64,000 bases of DNA, from assembly GCA_940671915.1 (NCBI GenBank), contig CALNVZ010003426.1:35895791-35959790 (forward strand), written 5' to 3'. Both the position numbers and the translations under genes were made by a program. Of this stretch, positions 45,801 to 57,220 are shown piece by piece. The DNA comes from Paracentrotus lividus (Eukaryota > Echinodermata > Echinoidea > Camarodonta > Echinidae). Position 1 is the stretch's first letter; every line of letters begins with the position of its first letter. Under the pieces are notes generated by a model that was given only the letters and a program-made list of their open reading frames with translations, had not been told where the DNA came from and did not search any database.

Positions 45801-48381
45801 TATTTTGAGCCAGTTTTTTGGTCTGCACGAAAATTTTTGAAAAATCGTGTGTAACGTCGTAACGGTATACGCCGATTTTCGCGAAAATAGTTTTAAAAGA
45901 CTGCGCAAGACTTGAAAAGTAAAAATTGTCAGCGAGTGGCGCGATCAAAAAATTCGCACTGCGGAATTGTATCGCGAAAAATGTCGAGGGGGGGCCATAA
46001 TGGCCCCCCCCCAGAGTAAGTTAGGGTTAAAGATTAAAGAGTTAAGCTCACTTGTGATAGCTAGCATGTGTGTCAGCCACTGTGAATGCCTGTTTATCCT
46101 TGAAACCATCACAGAGTTGTCTGGGTCTAATGTCTAAGATTTAGATGGTTAAAGGTTAAAGGTTAAAGGTCAAAGGTTAAAGGTGACACTCACCTGTGAT
46201 AGCCTAGCATGTGTGTCCCAACCACTGGAATGCCTTTTATCCTGAAACCATCAAAGAGTTGTGGGTCTAACTTCTGGGGTGTAGGGACAGGGTTTGAAGA
46301 CTTGGGCCGGCAAGCTGACTCCATTTGTTACACCCCATACATAGAGTGATACCCGTATCTGACATTGGAAAGAAAAGAAATCCAATTCGAGTTTAATAGA
46401 TTTGTGTTAGGGTTTGTGTTGTATATTACAATCTATATGTAATTATTTTATATTATCAGTGGCGATCCAGGATTTCATTACAGGGGGGCCCAAAATCGGA
46501 ATTTCAGATTTTGTACACCCAAATTTTTTTCCCATTACATCGGGCGCAGCCAAAGGTACACTAAATTTTTCACGGTCACGCTGCCGAGCGATAAGCGGGG
46601 GGGTTGATGTATTTTTTTTGGCCTACGGCCATCAAAGTAGGTTCACATCTCTCTCCCCGCGCCTGATTATATCTGTCATAACATTTTCAACCACTGGAAA
46701 ATTAAATGCTTTACTTAGAAAGTGAGTGCCAAACATTGATTTCATTGTAATTGCTTTTGTATGTCGTTTACAGAGTAAGTGGAACCTTGAAATAAATAGA
46801 AAGTGGTACATCTAGAAAATTTTATGAAAAAAAGCAAAATTCTTCAAACAAAAATATGGAATCGGTATAATAACATGGAATAAATTATGGACATTGAATA
46901 AGGCATCTTAATCCCTGAAGTAGCAACCATCTGACAAAATTAACACCAGTGTTTTCCCATTTAAATATGCAATCATAACAATTTCAAACATAGTTAATGC
47001 TTTAGTTGATATATTTTAAACAAGTAACATTTTGTTCAATGCATAAATTAAAAATACCAGAGTTGCCAATTTGAAGAAGAAAAACGGATCAAATAAGTCA
47101 CTAAACAATTCTTATCCAGAAAGGGGCAACCAGAACATTAGAGGTTGGGGTTTGATGTATTAATTTACCTGTTAATGCTGCACTGTGGTAAGCACCAGCA
47201 GCAACCTGCACAAACCTGACATCAATATCTTCCTCCTTCACAGGAACTAAAAGATAAAATGAAAAACACATGTCAAGGGTGAGACAAGTCTCCCTTATGG
47301 AACAGGGTGACACAATATTTGTTCCTGATTAAAGCTTTATTTCATCTAAGAGGTAGTGTTAGGGCTGGTGTAGCAATAGGATTTTATCTTAGGTTTAGGG
47401 TTAGGTTTACGGTAGGGTATAGTGTTAAGTCCAGAGATGAAGTGGGTCATTGGATTAGTGTATGGAATTTGCAGCGGAGCAATTTTTGCAGGAGCAATTG
47501 TTATGGAATCATGGTACAGTCACAATTGATTATGCAGTCCACTCTTTTTATCACAAAGGTGCTCAGGGCCAAGCAAACAAACCTTGTTGTAATAAAATCT
47601 TTTGATACTGTTTAAAATTGGAACCTGGAAAATGGCCTCTTTCTCACAAAATATTGTTGTATCTGCACAGGTTACAATCAGAGAAGACTGTATAACCTAG
47701 CCTCAGTGTTGTTAATCTTTTAGCACCTAGAGACTGCTTGAAAAGTTCCCTTTATGGAAAGTGTTATGCAACAGTGTGTTTCAATGGGAGATTCTTGTAT
47801 TCACCCAACAAAAGCATTTGTGCAGAATCCAATAGCATGCACAGTGTAGGTAACACCATAAAAATATGGGTATGTTTTGACCATGTGTTCTGGGTATCGT
47901 GATTACCTTGGTATAGCCGACAGAACAGAGGGTACCGGTAGTTTGGGGCAGTTGAGTGAACTAATGGGCAGTCTTGGGCAGTTTATATGCTAAAAACAAC
48001 TCTGGTGGCTGTGTAGCCACAATAGACCAGTTGAGGACATAATGGTAGTATTTTACGAGCTGTGATTGGGTAAAATGAGTTTTGTTATAATGCATGATTT
48101 TTGGTTATAGTGCACCGATTTTTTTTGTTATTTTGCACGATTGGGAATCCTGTGATGAAATGAATGGGTGGATGAGTTAGTTGTCAGACCTGCTTTTATT
48201 TTTCCCAGGGATGGGGTAATGTCAGGGGGCAATACTTTTTTTTTAGTGGGGGGTACTTTTTGGGAGGGCCAATCTGTTTTTTTGTTGGGGTGCAGACAAT
48301 TTTTTTTTAATTTGTACTTTTCAACATATCCCCTGCATCCCCCCCCCAAAAAAAAATGGGGGCGGCAAAAAATTTGGGGGC

Positions 48382-48435
<54 letters not shown>

Positions 48436-51400
48436 TTTTTGTTTTTTTTTTTTTTTTTTCTTTAATGTGAAATTTCTATAAAAAAATTTCAGGGGGGGGG
48501 GGGAGATGGACATTTTTTTAAATTATTATTATTTAAAATTTGAAGAAAAAAAAATATTGGGGCTACCTTTTTTTTGGGGGGGGGTCTAATTTCAGGGGGC
48601 TATTTACTATTTTAGATAGTGCATGCTCTATTAATGCAACAATACTGACTATGTGAACTCCAAATACTACACTATCCCAAGTGCACATTTGTTTCACCGA
48701 GGCCGTAGTCATGCGCATTATCTGGTATGTTGCATGATAGAGCATGCACTATTTATATAATTTTATATCCTAAACCAATTCTGTTTGTGTTTTTAATATT
48801 TAAAACAGAAATATAACTATGCCCCTCAGCATACTTCTGTCGGTATAATTTTTGAAGGCCGAAAAAAATTCTAGGTTTATGCTATGTGGAATAACCACAA
48901 CAACACTATGAAGGAGGCATTTTGAAAGGTCAAGCTTACTGTGTACAGGTTTGTTCCATTGTTGGGGTACCCTCATCTTACTGTCCGTCCAGCCGAGTTG
49001 ACCTTTCTTTCCAGCTCCCCACGTCCAGAGCTTACCATCTGTTGATACTGCCAGAGTATGTCTTAGGCCTCCTGAAACGGCTGTAAACCTTGGGCATTCA
49101 ATGCCTGATATCTAGAGCAGTCAGAGATTAGTTGGAAATCATTTAATGAGTGACATGTCATTTCTAACAAGAAAACTTTCAGACACTGTTCCTGATTGTT
49201 GACCCTTATAATAATTATAATAATAATAAATTTTTGTATAGCGCGTGATTGGCATAATGCCATGTCTCTATGCACTCCTGCCTGGCCAGAGCTGACAGTT
49301 CATGGAAACAGCTAGGGTATAATGCAGTCTTCTTGAAATGTCATTCAACGTCTGAAATCGAGAGCACATTTATCAATTTATTTCATTTATTCTAAATTTC
49401 TGAAGTATTCAATTTCATTTTTCTATATCATTTTGACGAATTACTTTCTATCTGTATGAATATTCTAAAAGGGGGGAAAAGCCAATTCATACAATTTCAT
49501 CACTAAAATCAGAGATTTTATTTTCATTAAAAAAAAAGAGAACAATCTTATTCAGGAATTTCATGAGCTGAAATATCAATAAACTCAAATTTTTAATTTT
49601 ATTTTGCGACATTATTTCTGGTATAAAGGTTTGCATGTCTCACTATAATATAAAAAGGTCACCATGCAAACATATGTACTAATCAGAAATGGGTGTAATG
49701 ATATTTTTACCTCAATCTTCCTCGGTTTTGTGACAATACTTTCTTTATGTGTCAGCTGACCATGTGTGTTTGACCCCCAGCAGAGTAGTTCGTCTGTCTC
49801 TGAACATAAGAGAAATGAATGATTGTTAATTTCTTATTCATTATTGACAGTGAGTTTGAGTGATTGAAAAACTCTGCTAAAACCTTTGACAATTTTGAGG
49901 GGTTAAACATACCATTTTATCTGTGACCCTACAATATGACTGGAATAATATTTGTTATAATATATATCTTCCTCTTACCCATATACACAGGATTGACACC
50001 CTTCAGAAAATGTTCTTTTACAACTGATTAATAGCTTTTGATAGGATAAATCCCCTCTAAACAGAATATCCATGCTATGTCTTATGCTTCAAAAGAAGTA
50101 TTTTTAAATGAGGATGATTATACTTATCATGACAAAACCTCTACATAATCAGAAAATTGCTAATAGAAAATTTGTATGAGGTAATTTAAAGTTAATAAAG
50201 AGCATACTAGCACCTGTTATTGCAACTGTATGATTCCATCCACATGCTATTTGTTTGATTGGTCCTAGGTCAGGAACCCTGACCAGTTTGCTGATATCGG
50301 AGGTGTGCCCCAGGCCTAGTTGACCCTTGTTGTTACTGCCACATACATGGAGGTCCCCATTCCCTAATGAATAAACATTTGTGTTAACAAAAACCATTTA
50401 TGATAGTAAATGACCATTTATGGTAATTAGCCAAAATAGTGAATGAATAAAACATTTACATGAATAAACATATAATTTAGGGTAACTCATAAGAAAGGCA
50501 TACGGAGCATGATCTGAACCCTAATTATTGCTGCCACATACACGTACATACGTAGAGTCTAGAGCTCCTGACACCTTAATGAATAAACATTTATGTTAAT
50601 TAATGAAGGTAGTCATAATTAACAACAAACCTTTATAATTAGCAATATTTATGAAGAAAAGACTGATAACCCAAACTTTTCAAATGCAGATATTTTCACA
50701 AATTTTGACATGGTGGGGAATTCTAAATAGTATAATTTCATGATTTTTGTAAAATGGCTGATGAAAGAAACAGATTTTATGTGAAAACTGTCTTGTGAAA
50801 TTAACAGAAAATGGCCATGTACAGTACATTAACTGGAAGGGTTCGTTTTTTTTTTTTTTTGCATTATGTGTTTCTTTTAAAACAAATTATTGTAAACAAT
50901 AACAAACTTGAAATATTTGTAGAAAATAACAAATAAATGTCACAGTACCTAACACTGGAAAAATAATATTACAGCCTAGTTGACTTGTGTTGTTACTATT
51001 TTGTGAACCTAACTTTCAGTTCGTTACCTGTTTGGAAAACACTGTGACCGCCTCCACCTATAATGGTCGTAACATCCTCAGGATATGTTTTCAGGTTTTC
51101 AGGCAGAAGATGGTCATTGTGGTGGCCCAGGCCCAGCTGACCGTAACTGTTAGCTCCCTATAGAAAACATACAAATCAATTTATTGACACAAAAAAATCT
51201 GCATTTTTGGATTATCATATACAAAAAGTTTACAAGGAAAATGCAACAGTAAATATCTATAAAAATTAACATTGAATAATTATATAAATTAACATAAAGA
51301 GTTATCAAATTAACATGATAATAATGCATCCTTCAATACAATCAATTAAAAGGTAGTTAAACCTCACATACATGTACAGAACCATCTGTATATCAGGCTG

Positions 51401-54400
51401 TGCTAAAAATAGCTGCATGCTACCTTCTTGGTGGCTGAGAAAACTTCTCAAGACCAATTCAGCCATAAACCTACCTCAAAATAAAGTAGGATGATCTAGG
51501 GTATCATGATGTTATAATTCTTCAATTAGATATTTTTAATTTGTTCAGTAGAAGGTTAAGACCTTTTTGGAAAATGCCTCCTTGAGCAGTGTTGAGCTTG
51601 TTAGCAACAAGTAAATCTTTGTGCATGGACTTTCCATTAGAAAACAGCATCTGTACAACATTTCACTGTGCAAGGTCAACTTTGAATTGACCATGCATTA
51701 GGGTAAGTGGTTAATGCAATACTTATAATTTCGGTGCAAGAATATTATGTTATTAATAATAATTATCCTACCCAAAATATGTATTTTAAAAGTTGTGTTA
51801 CCATGGTATGAATGCGTATTGTATTCAGATGTTTATATCACTTGTACAATTGTATGTGTTTTTGTATTTTTTGTATACCATGTATTAAACCAACACAAAT
51901 TTCCACTTTGTGGACAATAAAGATGAACTTATGAACTTAAACCTGGGAGCTGTTGCATGGACAGTTGACTTTTGCATCAATTGCAAAGTTGGGCAATTCC
52001 CAAACAAAATCCAGTATGTCATGAAAGTTACTATTGATGGCAATGAGAGTTACTAGCAATGTGCTACGGCACCCGGGTGGGTTAAATAAAGGAACTGGCA
52101 TCAGACTTTAATATCTTGTTTCGCATAAAAGATACATTGGGTGAGATTGTGTGATATTGCTTTCATGAATTCAGGTGAATTTTAGTGTCAATACAAAGCA
52201 GTCAACATGGCTCAACACTATGACCCTCGCACTCACAATCCATCCCCTGAATTAACTTTTATTACTTTTATCACAATACACACCATAAAATGGGATTTAT
52301 GTAAAATCATTCTCATCATTACAGTTTCAAGATGCAATCTTTCATATTATCTGGCAAAACTGGTTCTCTGATAAATATAAATAGGATCTACATAGAAATA
52401 TAGGAGGGCTTAAATTAATTTGAATCAATATCGAATCCGGGACAATCCGCCCTGGGCGAGTTATCCAGGGTCGGGTGCGGGAACAGACAACTCGCCTTCT
52501 GTAATATTTTTTTATCACTAATTTTTTTACTCGAATTCACTTCTATCCACAGAGCATTGAGAATTAATTGGTCACATAGGCTACATGTAAGTATCATCAA
52601 TAATTCTTATATTTCTATTAGTTATAATTGCGTGATAACAAGGATTTATTTAGACCCTCTACAGTGAAATATTTGGCCTTGTGATGCTCTTTTTTCCTTC
52701 TCTGTACATGCTATTGTGTAACTTTTTATAACAGACTTCCCTTTGGAAGTTTCTTTGTTCTCCACCTTCTTTTTCATTTTAATACTCTGCCCTGTCACTT
52801 TTTCTCACTGATCATGCCGATGTCCGACCCTTTATCTTTCATTTAGTCTAACTCTCTTCATTTTTTTTCCAATTCTACCTTTTCTCCATTTCCTCATCAT
52901 GTTTTCTCTCTCTTCTTACCTCACATTTTAAATTTGCAGATTTTTGTTGGGGCCACATGAGTCATGACTGCGTAATATCGCACAATACAAAGGTCATGAC
53001 CTAGTGACAGGCTTGAACATGTCAATTGCACCATTATACATGTACATGTATGTTACGTTGGTACGTGAATGCCGGACTGCTTCTCGTGATAAATCTTTAT
53101 TAAAATCAAGCTTTTGGGAAAACCCGGAGGCATAACGTTAGAGGTAGCCTGTATCGTATCGACCTCGTAGTAATGAGTGCTTGTAGTTGTAACTTAGATG
53201 TAGATCTAGGTGAATCAATGCCGAGCTGACTTTTGAAGTTATTCATCATTTTAGAAAGTCAAGTTTTCCGTATTTTTCTGTCTGTACTGTGACCTGTGTA
53301 CACAAATGACAAACATGACGAGATGGACACAGGAGTCAGAATAACTTTTTAGAATTAACGTTAGAGCTCTACACTCTAGATCTAGTCTAAGTCTAACATC
53401 TAACGTTAGATCTAATGACTAACATAGATGTCTATTTCAGAGTTTCCAGTTCAGGGAACTATAGACTTATAGTAACTTTACTCTTTAGTGGCATAATCGT
53501 GATCGAGGAAACCACCATTCACTTTGTACAGCAGCGCTTCATTCAGTCACTCGCATTGGTTTCCTCTTTCCTCCCCCATTCACTTGTGTAATTGAGCGAC
53601 TGGTTTCCGAAACGACGATAAGGCCACTTTAGTAAGGTAGGTAGTAGTAGCTATGCTTCCCATTAGCATTAGAACTCCACTCCATCGGGCCCGGGTTCCT
53701 AGCCCAAGGCAAGTGCCTTGTCAAGTTCAGTCAAGGCCGCCCCGATGAGAATAATAGGCAGGGCAGCGCAGCCAGCGCAACCACGCAGCGCAGGGCAGCA
53801 CAGCAAGCAAACACTGCCCGCTGGCATGGCAGCGGATTACCGTCGATCCGATGTGCGATGCATGCACACTGACTGACTGACTGACTGTTTCTGTCCTCCG
53901 CTGCTCTCGGAGATCATCCCAAATAGGGCTGCTGTATTGATCCAATATATGACGTATCCAGGGGCAGGGCAGAAAGGAAAGTAATTATTCAGTGTTCGGT
54001 AGTAAATCAAAAGAAATTTATACGGGTCATGTGGATCTTGTGAATAAAGAACAGGGTTTTAAGTAGAAGGCTATTTCTGACAGATGTTGGGATCCCAGGG
54101 ATAACGGGAATAAGCGTTGCACAGGTAAACACAGAAGGTTGGGATGGGTCATAGCGAGAAGAACGTCAGGATAATCTTCAAGGTTTTTAGTGACAAGGAT
54201 ACATACAGAATCTAATGGAGTGGAAGAAAGAGCAGGTGGCAACGAAGTGATTAACAGTTTCTTCTTCACCGTTACATAGCTGGCTAACTGGATCACAGGC
54301 CTTGGCTATTTTGATGAGCCTGGTTTGTAGCAGGTATGTGGAAAAAAAGGAGCTGTGCTCTAACTGTCAGAGCCTTCTTATCAGGGTTGATGCCGTACGA

Positions 54401-56056
54401 CCGGAACAATACGGACAAGGAAAACATGTAGAGGGATCTATACTCTGATATTTGATTTGTTGAATCTTGGCAAAGACAATGCCAACTGGTATTACATAAG
54501 TGTACTAAATAATAGCGCTATAGTTCTGACATAATTGTAGAAATAGACCTAAAAGGGTCTAGTAACATAAAGTCGATTGCCACATACCCACGAAAACACT
54601 GCGGTGATGGGCGCTGCCATGTTGGATATCCCATCGAGCCTTGCGCGATCACTGATATGGAAATTATATGCTAATAGTGTGCCGTGGTAATTTACCACTC
54701 AGGATTGGCCAGCAATACGCTTCGCGTACTGGACAATCGCCATAGCGTTTTCCTATCGTTCATGGATGCGGCTCCTCTACCTTCGGCCAATCACAGAGTT
54801 TTTGCACCTGTAAGTTGTCCATTTTCACTGATACAGTACCATCGTAATATGAGTGGAGAGAGTGTGGTCCTAGCGGGAATTTAGAAGTTAAAAGGGGATG
54901 AAATCATAAGTATTAACTGAAAACGATAAGAAAATGTCGGTTCTATCTCACGAGAGTCGTCATATGCTTTGTGAATATCGCATGCGAATTCATTGGGTTG
55001 CGCCGATAAATGGCGCGTCATATGTTTATGAACGTGTATATTGCAATGCGGGTGGATAGATTCTACGTGTGTGATATGCCTGGGTATGTTTGAGTGTGGT
55101 AATTTCCAGAATAGGGAAATACAAGTTATGTTACATGGAAACTTGATAAATATAAGTTATAATGATTCCCTGGGACCATAGGATTTACCTTCTTACAATT
55201 ACATCGCGAATCTAGTTAGCCTATAATCACAGAATAAAAAATAAATAAATAAAAGAATAAAAAAACCTGAACTCTATAGACTCTAACGTTAAACTTAACT
55301 CAAGTTAACGTTACAAAATAACAAAATCCTTCAAACAATACCTAGACAAAAGTCCCCCATCAATTAATACGTTTACTGCATGGAAGCGACACCACCTCTA
55401 ACGTTAGACGTAAGTGCTGAAAAGCGATGTCTTGGATAACATTCTGAATTCTGAGAATAAAGATCCCAGATCAAGTTTTCACATTTTGAGCGTAATAATA
55501 TTGTTGAAGTGTACATGCATGATGCATGATTTCAAATAAATATATATCTAACAGTTAGATCAGTCTCAAGATCTAGTTATAGATCTAGATCTATTCTTAA
55601 ATTTTTTGTAGTTGGACTGAAAATGAGGTAAAATATGTGAAGAAAAGAATTGTAACATTTCACTCTCTGTGTCATATGTCAGTGGCTATTTCTTGCCTGA
55701 AATATTAAAGAGGAATTAATTTCAAATTTTTTTCTTTTTCAAGTTAATTTATAAAAATTAACCTCCACAACATGGGTGGAGGTAACTATACACAGCCCCG
55801 TCGCCGAAGGCGACGGGGCTGTACTTCAACCACCCCTATTTACAGCGTAACTTTCAGTGATGATGAGCGCAAAATGAATTATACTGGTCAATTTAATTAA
55901 TCTAATTTTAAATATCTATTTTTAAATCTATGATGTTTCACGGCGTAACAACGACTAAAAATGAAAGTATATAAGAGCTTTTTGACTTACCATAATGAAT
56001 TTTCCGTTGGTCTTGGTTCTTCTAAAATTTTCGGGGCCATCGCTGCCAGCTGCCAT
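42663..56056 (-). CDS. SERGEF: SERGEF/DelGEF-like RCC1-repeat protein
   Basis: Ten coding exons, roughly 370 residues. RCC1 propeller blades are seen in order: GANSYGQLGLGHHNDHLLPE with GGGGHSVFQT; LHVCGSNNKGQLGLGHTSDI with IACGWNHTVAIT; LLCWGSNTHGQLTHK; GLRHTLAVSTDGKLWTWGAG with KKGQLGW; QVAAGAYHSAALT; NKWSQLAG; TWGRNDYGQLG; and the terminal WGWNEHGMCADGTKTN with GVGAGHCFAF. The opening ANSYGQLGLGH...GGGGHS and the closing WGWNEHGMC...D-G-T are landmarks of SERGEF, a cytosolic/nuclear RCC1-like protein linked in mammals to secretion via Sec5/DelGIP. Exons 1-6, 9 and 10 splice in frame. Exons 7 and 8 carry single-base frame disruptions next to an assembly gap and a partial duplication. Likely shares a promoter with NF-YA. 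Other RCC1-family identity is possible but less likely. Confidence 0.85.
43218..43259 (+). repeat. G-rich tract with G-quadruplex potential
   Basis: Runs of 9, 5, 6, 6 and 6 G separated by short C, CGGTT and ACA linkers, in intron 9 of the SERGEF-like gene (on the non-template strand for plus transcription). Confidence 0.8.
43391..43429 (-). CDS. SERGEF: SERGEF-like exon 9
   Basis: 39 nt micro-exon ending HSLAIT, equivalent to the conserved EHNLAI strand. Phases fit exons 8 and 10. Confidence 0.75.
44073..44121 (-). CDS. SERGEF: SERGEF-like exon 8 (one-base surplus)
   Basis: TWGRNDYGQLG is clear. The phase from exon 7 and into exon 9 agrees only if one base is removed near 'ttacaacatgg'. 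Donor GTAGGC. Confidence 0.7.
44629..46031. mobile_element. Element with TTAACCCTAACTTAC termini spanning an assembly gap
   Basis: Left 'ttaaccctaacttacctggg' (44629) mirrors right 'cccagagtaagttagggtta' (46010-46030). Interior G/C runs flank the gap and 45420-46010 matches the decayed copy at 13081-13677. Inside intron 7 of the SERGEF-like gene. Confidence 0.7.
44685..45292. other. Assembly gap
   Basis: 608 N between G-rich and GC-rich repeat flanks. Confidence 1.
46053..46133 (-). pseudogene. Partial duplicate of SERGEF-like exon 7 3' half
   Basis: Plus text 'tgtgatagctagcatgtgtg' through 'agagttgtctgggtctaa' repeats 46196-46270 with scattered indels and a donor-like GTGAGC. It lies ~142 bp from the main copy, downstream on the transcript. 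Confidence 0.75.
46147..46183. repeat. (GGTTAAA)n minisatellite
   Basis: Five units of GGTTAAA/GGTCAAA between the two exon 7 copies. Confidence 0.9.
46194..46358 (-). CDS. SERGEF: SERGEF-like exon 7 (frame disrupted)
   Basis: Opens after CAG at 46359-46361 and closes at donor GTGAGT. NKWSQLAG is readable in one frame and VPTPQKLDPQLFDGF in another. At least three one-base losses, mostly in short homopolymers, are needed to keep one frame. Assembly error is likelier than decay because the flanking splice sites are intact. Confidence 0.7.
47169..47246 (-). CDS. SERGEF: SERGEF-like exon 6
   Basis: PVKEEDIDVRFVQVAAGAYH then SAALT. Phases match exon 5; exon 7 follows in phase 1. Confidence 0.9.
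47310..47505. mobile_element. TTAGGG-containing MITE, best uninterrupted copy
   Basis: 'cacaatatttgttcctgatt' ... 'ggagcaattgttatggaatc', with internal 'taggtttagggttaggttta'. Inside intron 5 of the SERGEF-like gene. Confidence 0.7.
48385..48459. repeat. Poly(T) tract
   Basis: ~75 bp nearly pure T. Apparent poly-Phe/poly-Lys frames here are artefacts. Confidence 0.98.
48616..48752. mobile_element. 137 bp MITE
   Basis: ATAGTGCATGCTCTATTAAT and the mirrored TAGAGCATGCACTAT; TIR about 25 bp. In intron 5 of the SERGEF-like gene. Confidence 0.8.
48940..49111 (-). CDS. SERGEF: SERGEF-like exon 5
   Basis: ISGIECPRFTAVSGGLRHTL then AVSTDGKLWTWGAGKKGQLG. Acceptor CTCTAG before ATATCAGGC; donor GTAAGC. 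Confidence 0.92.
49711..49799 (-). CDS. SERGEF: SERGEF-like exon 4
   Basis: TDELLCWGSNTHGQLTHKES through RKIE; phase 1 in, phase 0 out. Confidence 0.9.
50214..50363 (-). CDS. SERGEF: SERGEF-like exon 3
   Basis: GNGDLHVCGSNNKGQLGLGH ... IKQIACGWNHTVAIT. Second blade. Partial decayed copies lie upstream (50515-50603, 50974-50998). Confidence 0.93.
50515..50603 (-). pseudogene. Decayed copy of SERGEF-like exon 3 5' end
   Basis: 'ctgccacatacacgtacata ... ccttaatgaataaacattta' mirrors the exon/intron junction text at 50335-50390 ('ctgccacatacatggaggtc ... ccctaatgaataaacatttg'). Confidence 0.7.
50974..50998 (-). pseudogene. Second fragment of SERGEF-like exon 3
   Basis: 'gcctagttgacttgtgttgt' resembles exon 3 'gcctagttgacccttgttgt'. 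Only ~25 bp, so weaker. Confidence 0.5.
51028..51157 (-). CDS. SERGEF: SERGEF-like exon 2
   Basis: GANSYGQLGLGHHNDHLLPE ... TTIIGGGGHSVFQT. First RCC1 blade. Acceptor CTATAG, donor GTAACG. Confidence 0.93.
51158..55990. other. SERGEF-like intron 1 (4.8 kb)
   Basis: No recognisable gene. 53134-55406 contains six AACGTTA motifs (53134, 53357, 53402, 55285, 55307, 55400). 53690-53900 is GC-richer with 'actgactgactgactgactg'. Confidence 0.5.
55792..55822. repeat. Perfect 14 bp hairpin ACAGCCCCGTCGCC
   Basis: Arms 55792-55805 and 55809-55822 with a GAA loop. A related hairpin (CCCGTCGC/GCGACGGG) is at 56428-56448. The two flank the shared promoter. Confidence 0.9.
55991..56056 (-). CDS. SERGEF: SERGEF-like exon 1
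   Basis: ATG at 56056-56054, MAAGSDGPENFRRTKTNGKF then I-M, donor GTAAGT, phase 0. Confidence 0.8.
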
Positions 56057-56200
56057 CTTTCAATGACGTCATTCGATTCATGACCTCCGTCCCATAATTC
56101 TGTGCGAAGAATTAATTGAACGGCGCACACGTACGTACGGAGACGTGAATTGGAGCAGACGACGTTCCACTTCCGGATGACCTAACCTTGCAACTGAAAT
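56057..56200. promoter_or_regulatory. Bidirectional promoter, SERGEF-like / NF-YA
   Basis: Short interval between the SERGEF-like ATG and the presumed NF-YA 5' exon. Contains a full CRE TGACGTCA (56064-56071), an ATTGG (56149-56153, inverted CCAAT) and an ETS-type CTTCCGG (56170-56176), no TATA. A typical housekeeping divergent promoter; activity inferred. Confidence 0.55.
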
Positions 56201-56329
56201 TAGAAATTACGTGGTGGATGTCTCTGTTTCTCCAGTATTTTTCATTCTTATTTAGTTTATTACTTCAAGTGAAATATTTGCAGATGTCACCAATAATTCG
56301 AGGAAGGACCTTCACAGTCTGGATTCAAT
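56201..56329 (+). other. NFYA: Presumed NF-YA 5' UTR exon
   Basis: Ends at ...GGATTCAAT followed by the donor GTGAGT (56330). Exact transcription start unknown. Confidence 0.4.
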
Positions 56330-56427
56330 GTGAGTATGAATTATCTTGACCCCGCAATTGTGATCATTTTTTTTTTTCTAGAAAAAAAAAAAAAACTTCG
56401 CTAGAAACGCGTAGTGACTCGTCAGTT

Positions 56428-56448
56428 CCCGTCGCTTCGCGCGACGGG
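56428..56448. repeat. Hairpin CCCGTCGC/GCGACGGG
   Basis: Eight-base perfect arms with a TTCGC loop, related to 55792-55822. Confidence 0.8.
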
Positions 56449-57220
56449 GGCTGGTCGGTTTAGGGTGGAGGAGAGAATTGTCTGCATGACGAAGATTCTG
56501 CTAGGATCGAAAGTCCGGGCACCTTTGACTTCATTTTACTGCAATAGCTCTCCTTTATATATTAGATAAGCAGTTTCAGCAGTTCTCTTATTTTGTACTT
56601 GAATTTATAATCACAACTTTCAGGCTCCCCCCCCCCCCCACCTACCAATTGGAGATGGATCTAGCAAAATTCTGTTATTCATGATTTTTCCAATGAGAAG
56701 GTCATTTGGTTCAGCTGTTTCAACTACAATGTACTTGTATTCATGTTCTAATTTTTTAACGGTTTCTGTATAGTTGCCATCTCTGCAAGTGAAAAAGGAA
56801 GGTAATGGATGAAAGTGTTAATGATTTCAACCAGTAGGCAGGCCTTAAATTTCATAGGGCAAGACCACTTTTCCATTGGGCAACATTTTTATAATACAGC
56901 ACAAATGAGAAAAATAAAAAGGTCACAACAAATCTCCTAAGCCAATGAGTGGGGCATCAGCCATCAAGGCCAGTCAACAGGGCATCCACGCCATGGCCTT
57001 TCGACGGCCTCTGTTTAACTGAGTAGGTCTATACACACTTGTTTGTGCTTTAGTGAAACTGAAAGCTAAGGTATTAATTTACTCGCAAAATTATTCGGTC
57101 AATGTTTTACCAGAAATTTTTAAAAACTGAAGTAAAGCAATTTCTTTTTGGGTTATTATTATTATTATTATTTTTTTTACTTTAATTTCAGTGACTAAAA
57201 TCCGATCCAGAACTAGAAGT

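Larger units (their letters stand above)
47506..48939. other. SERGEF-like intron 5 remainder
   Basis: No gene. Holds the poly(T) tract and the MITE listed separately, plus G-run repeat remnants near 48200-48600. Confidence 0.5.
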
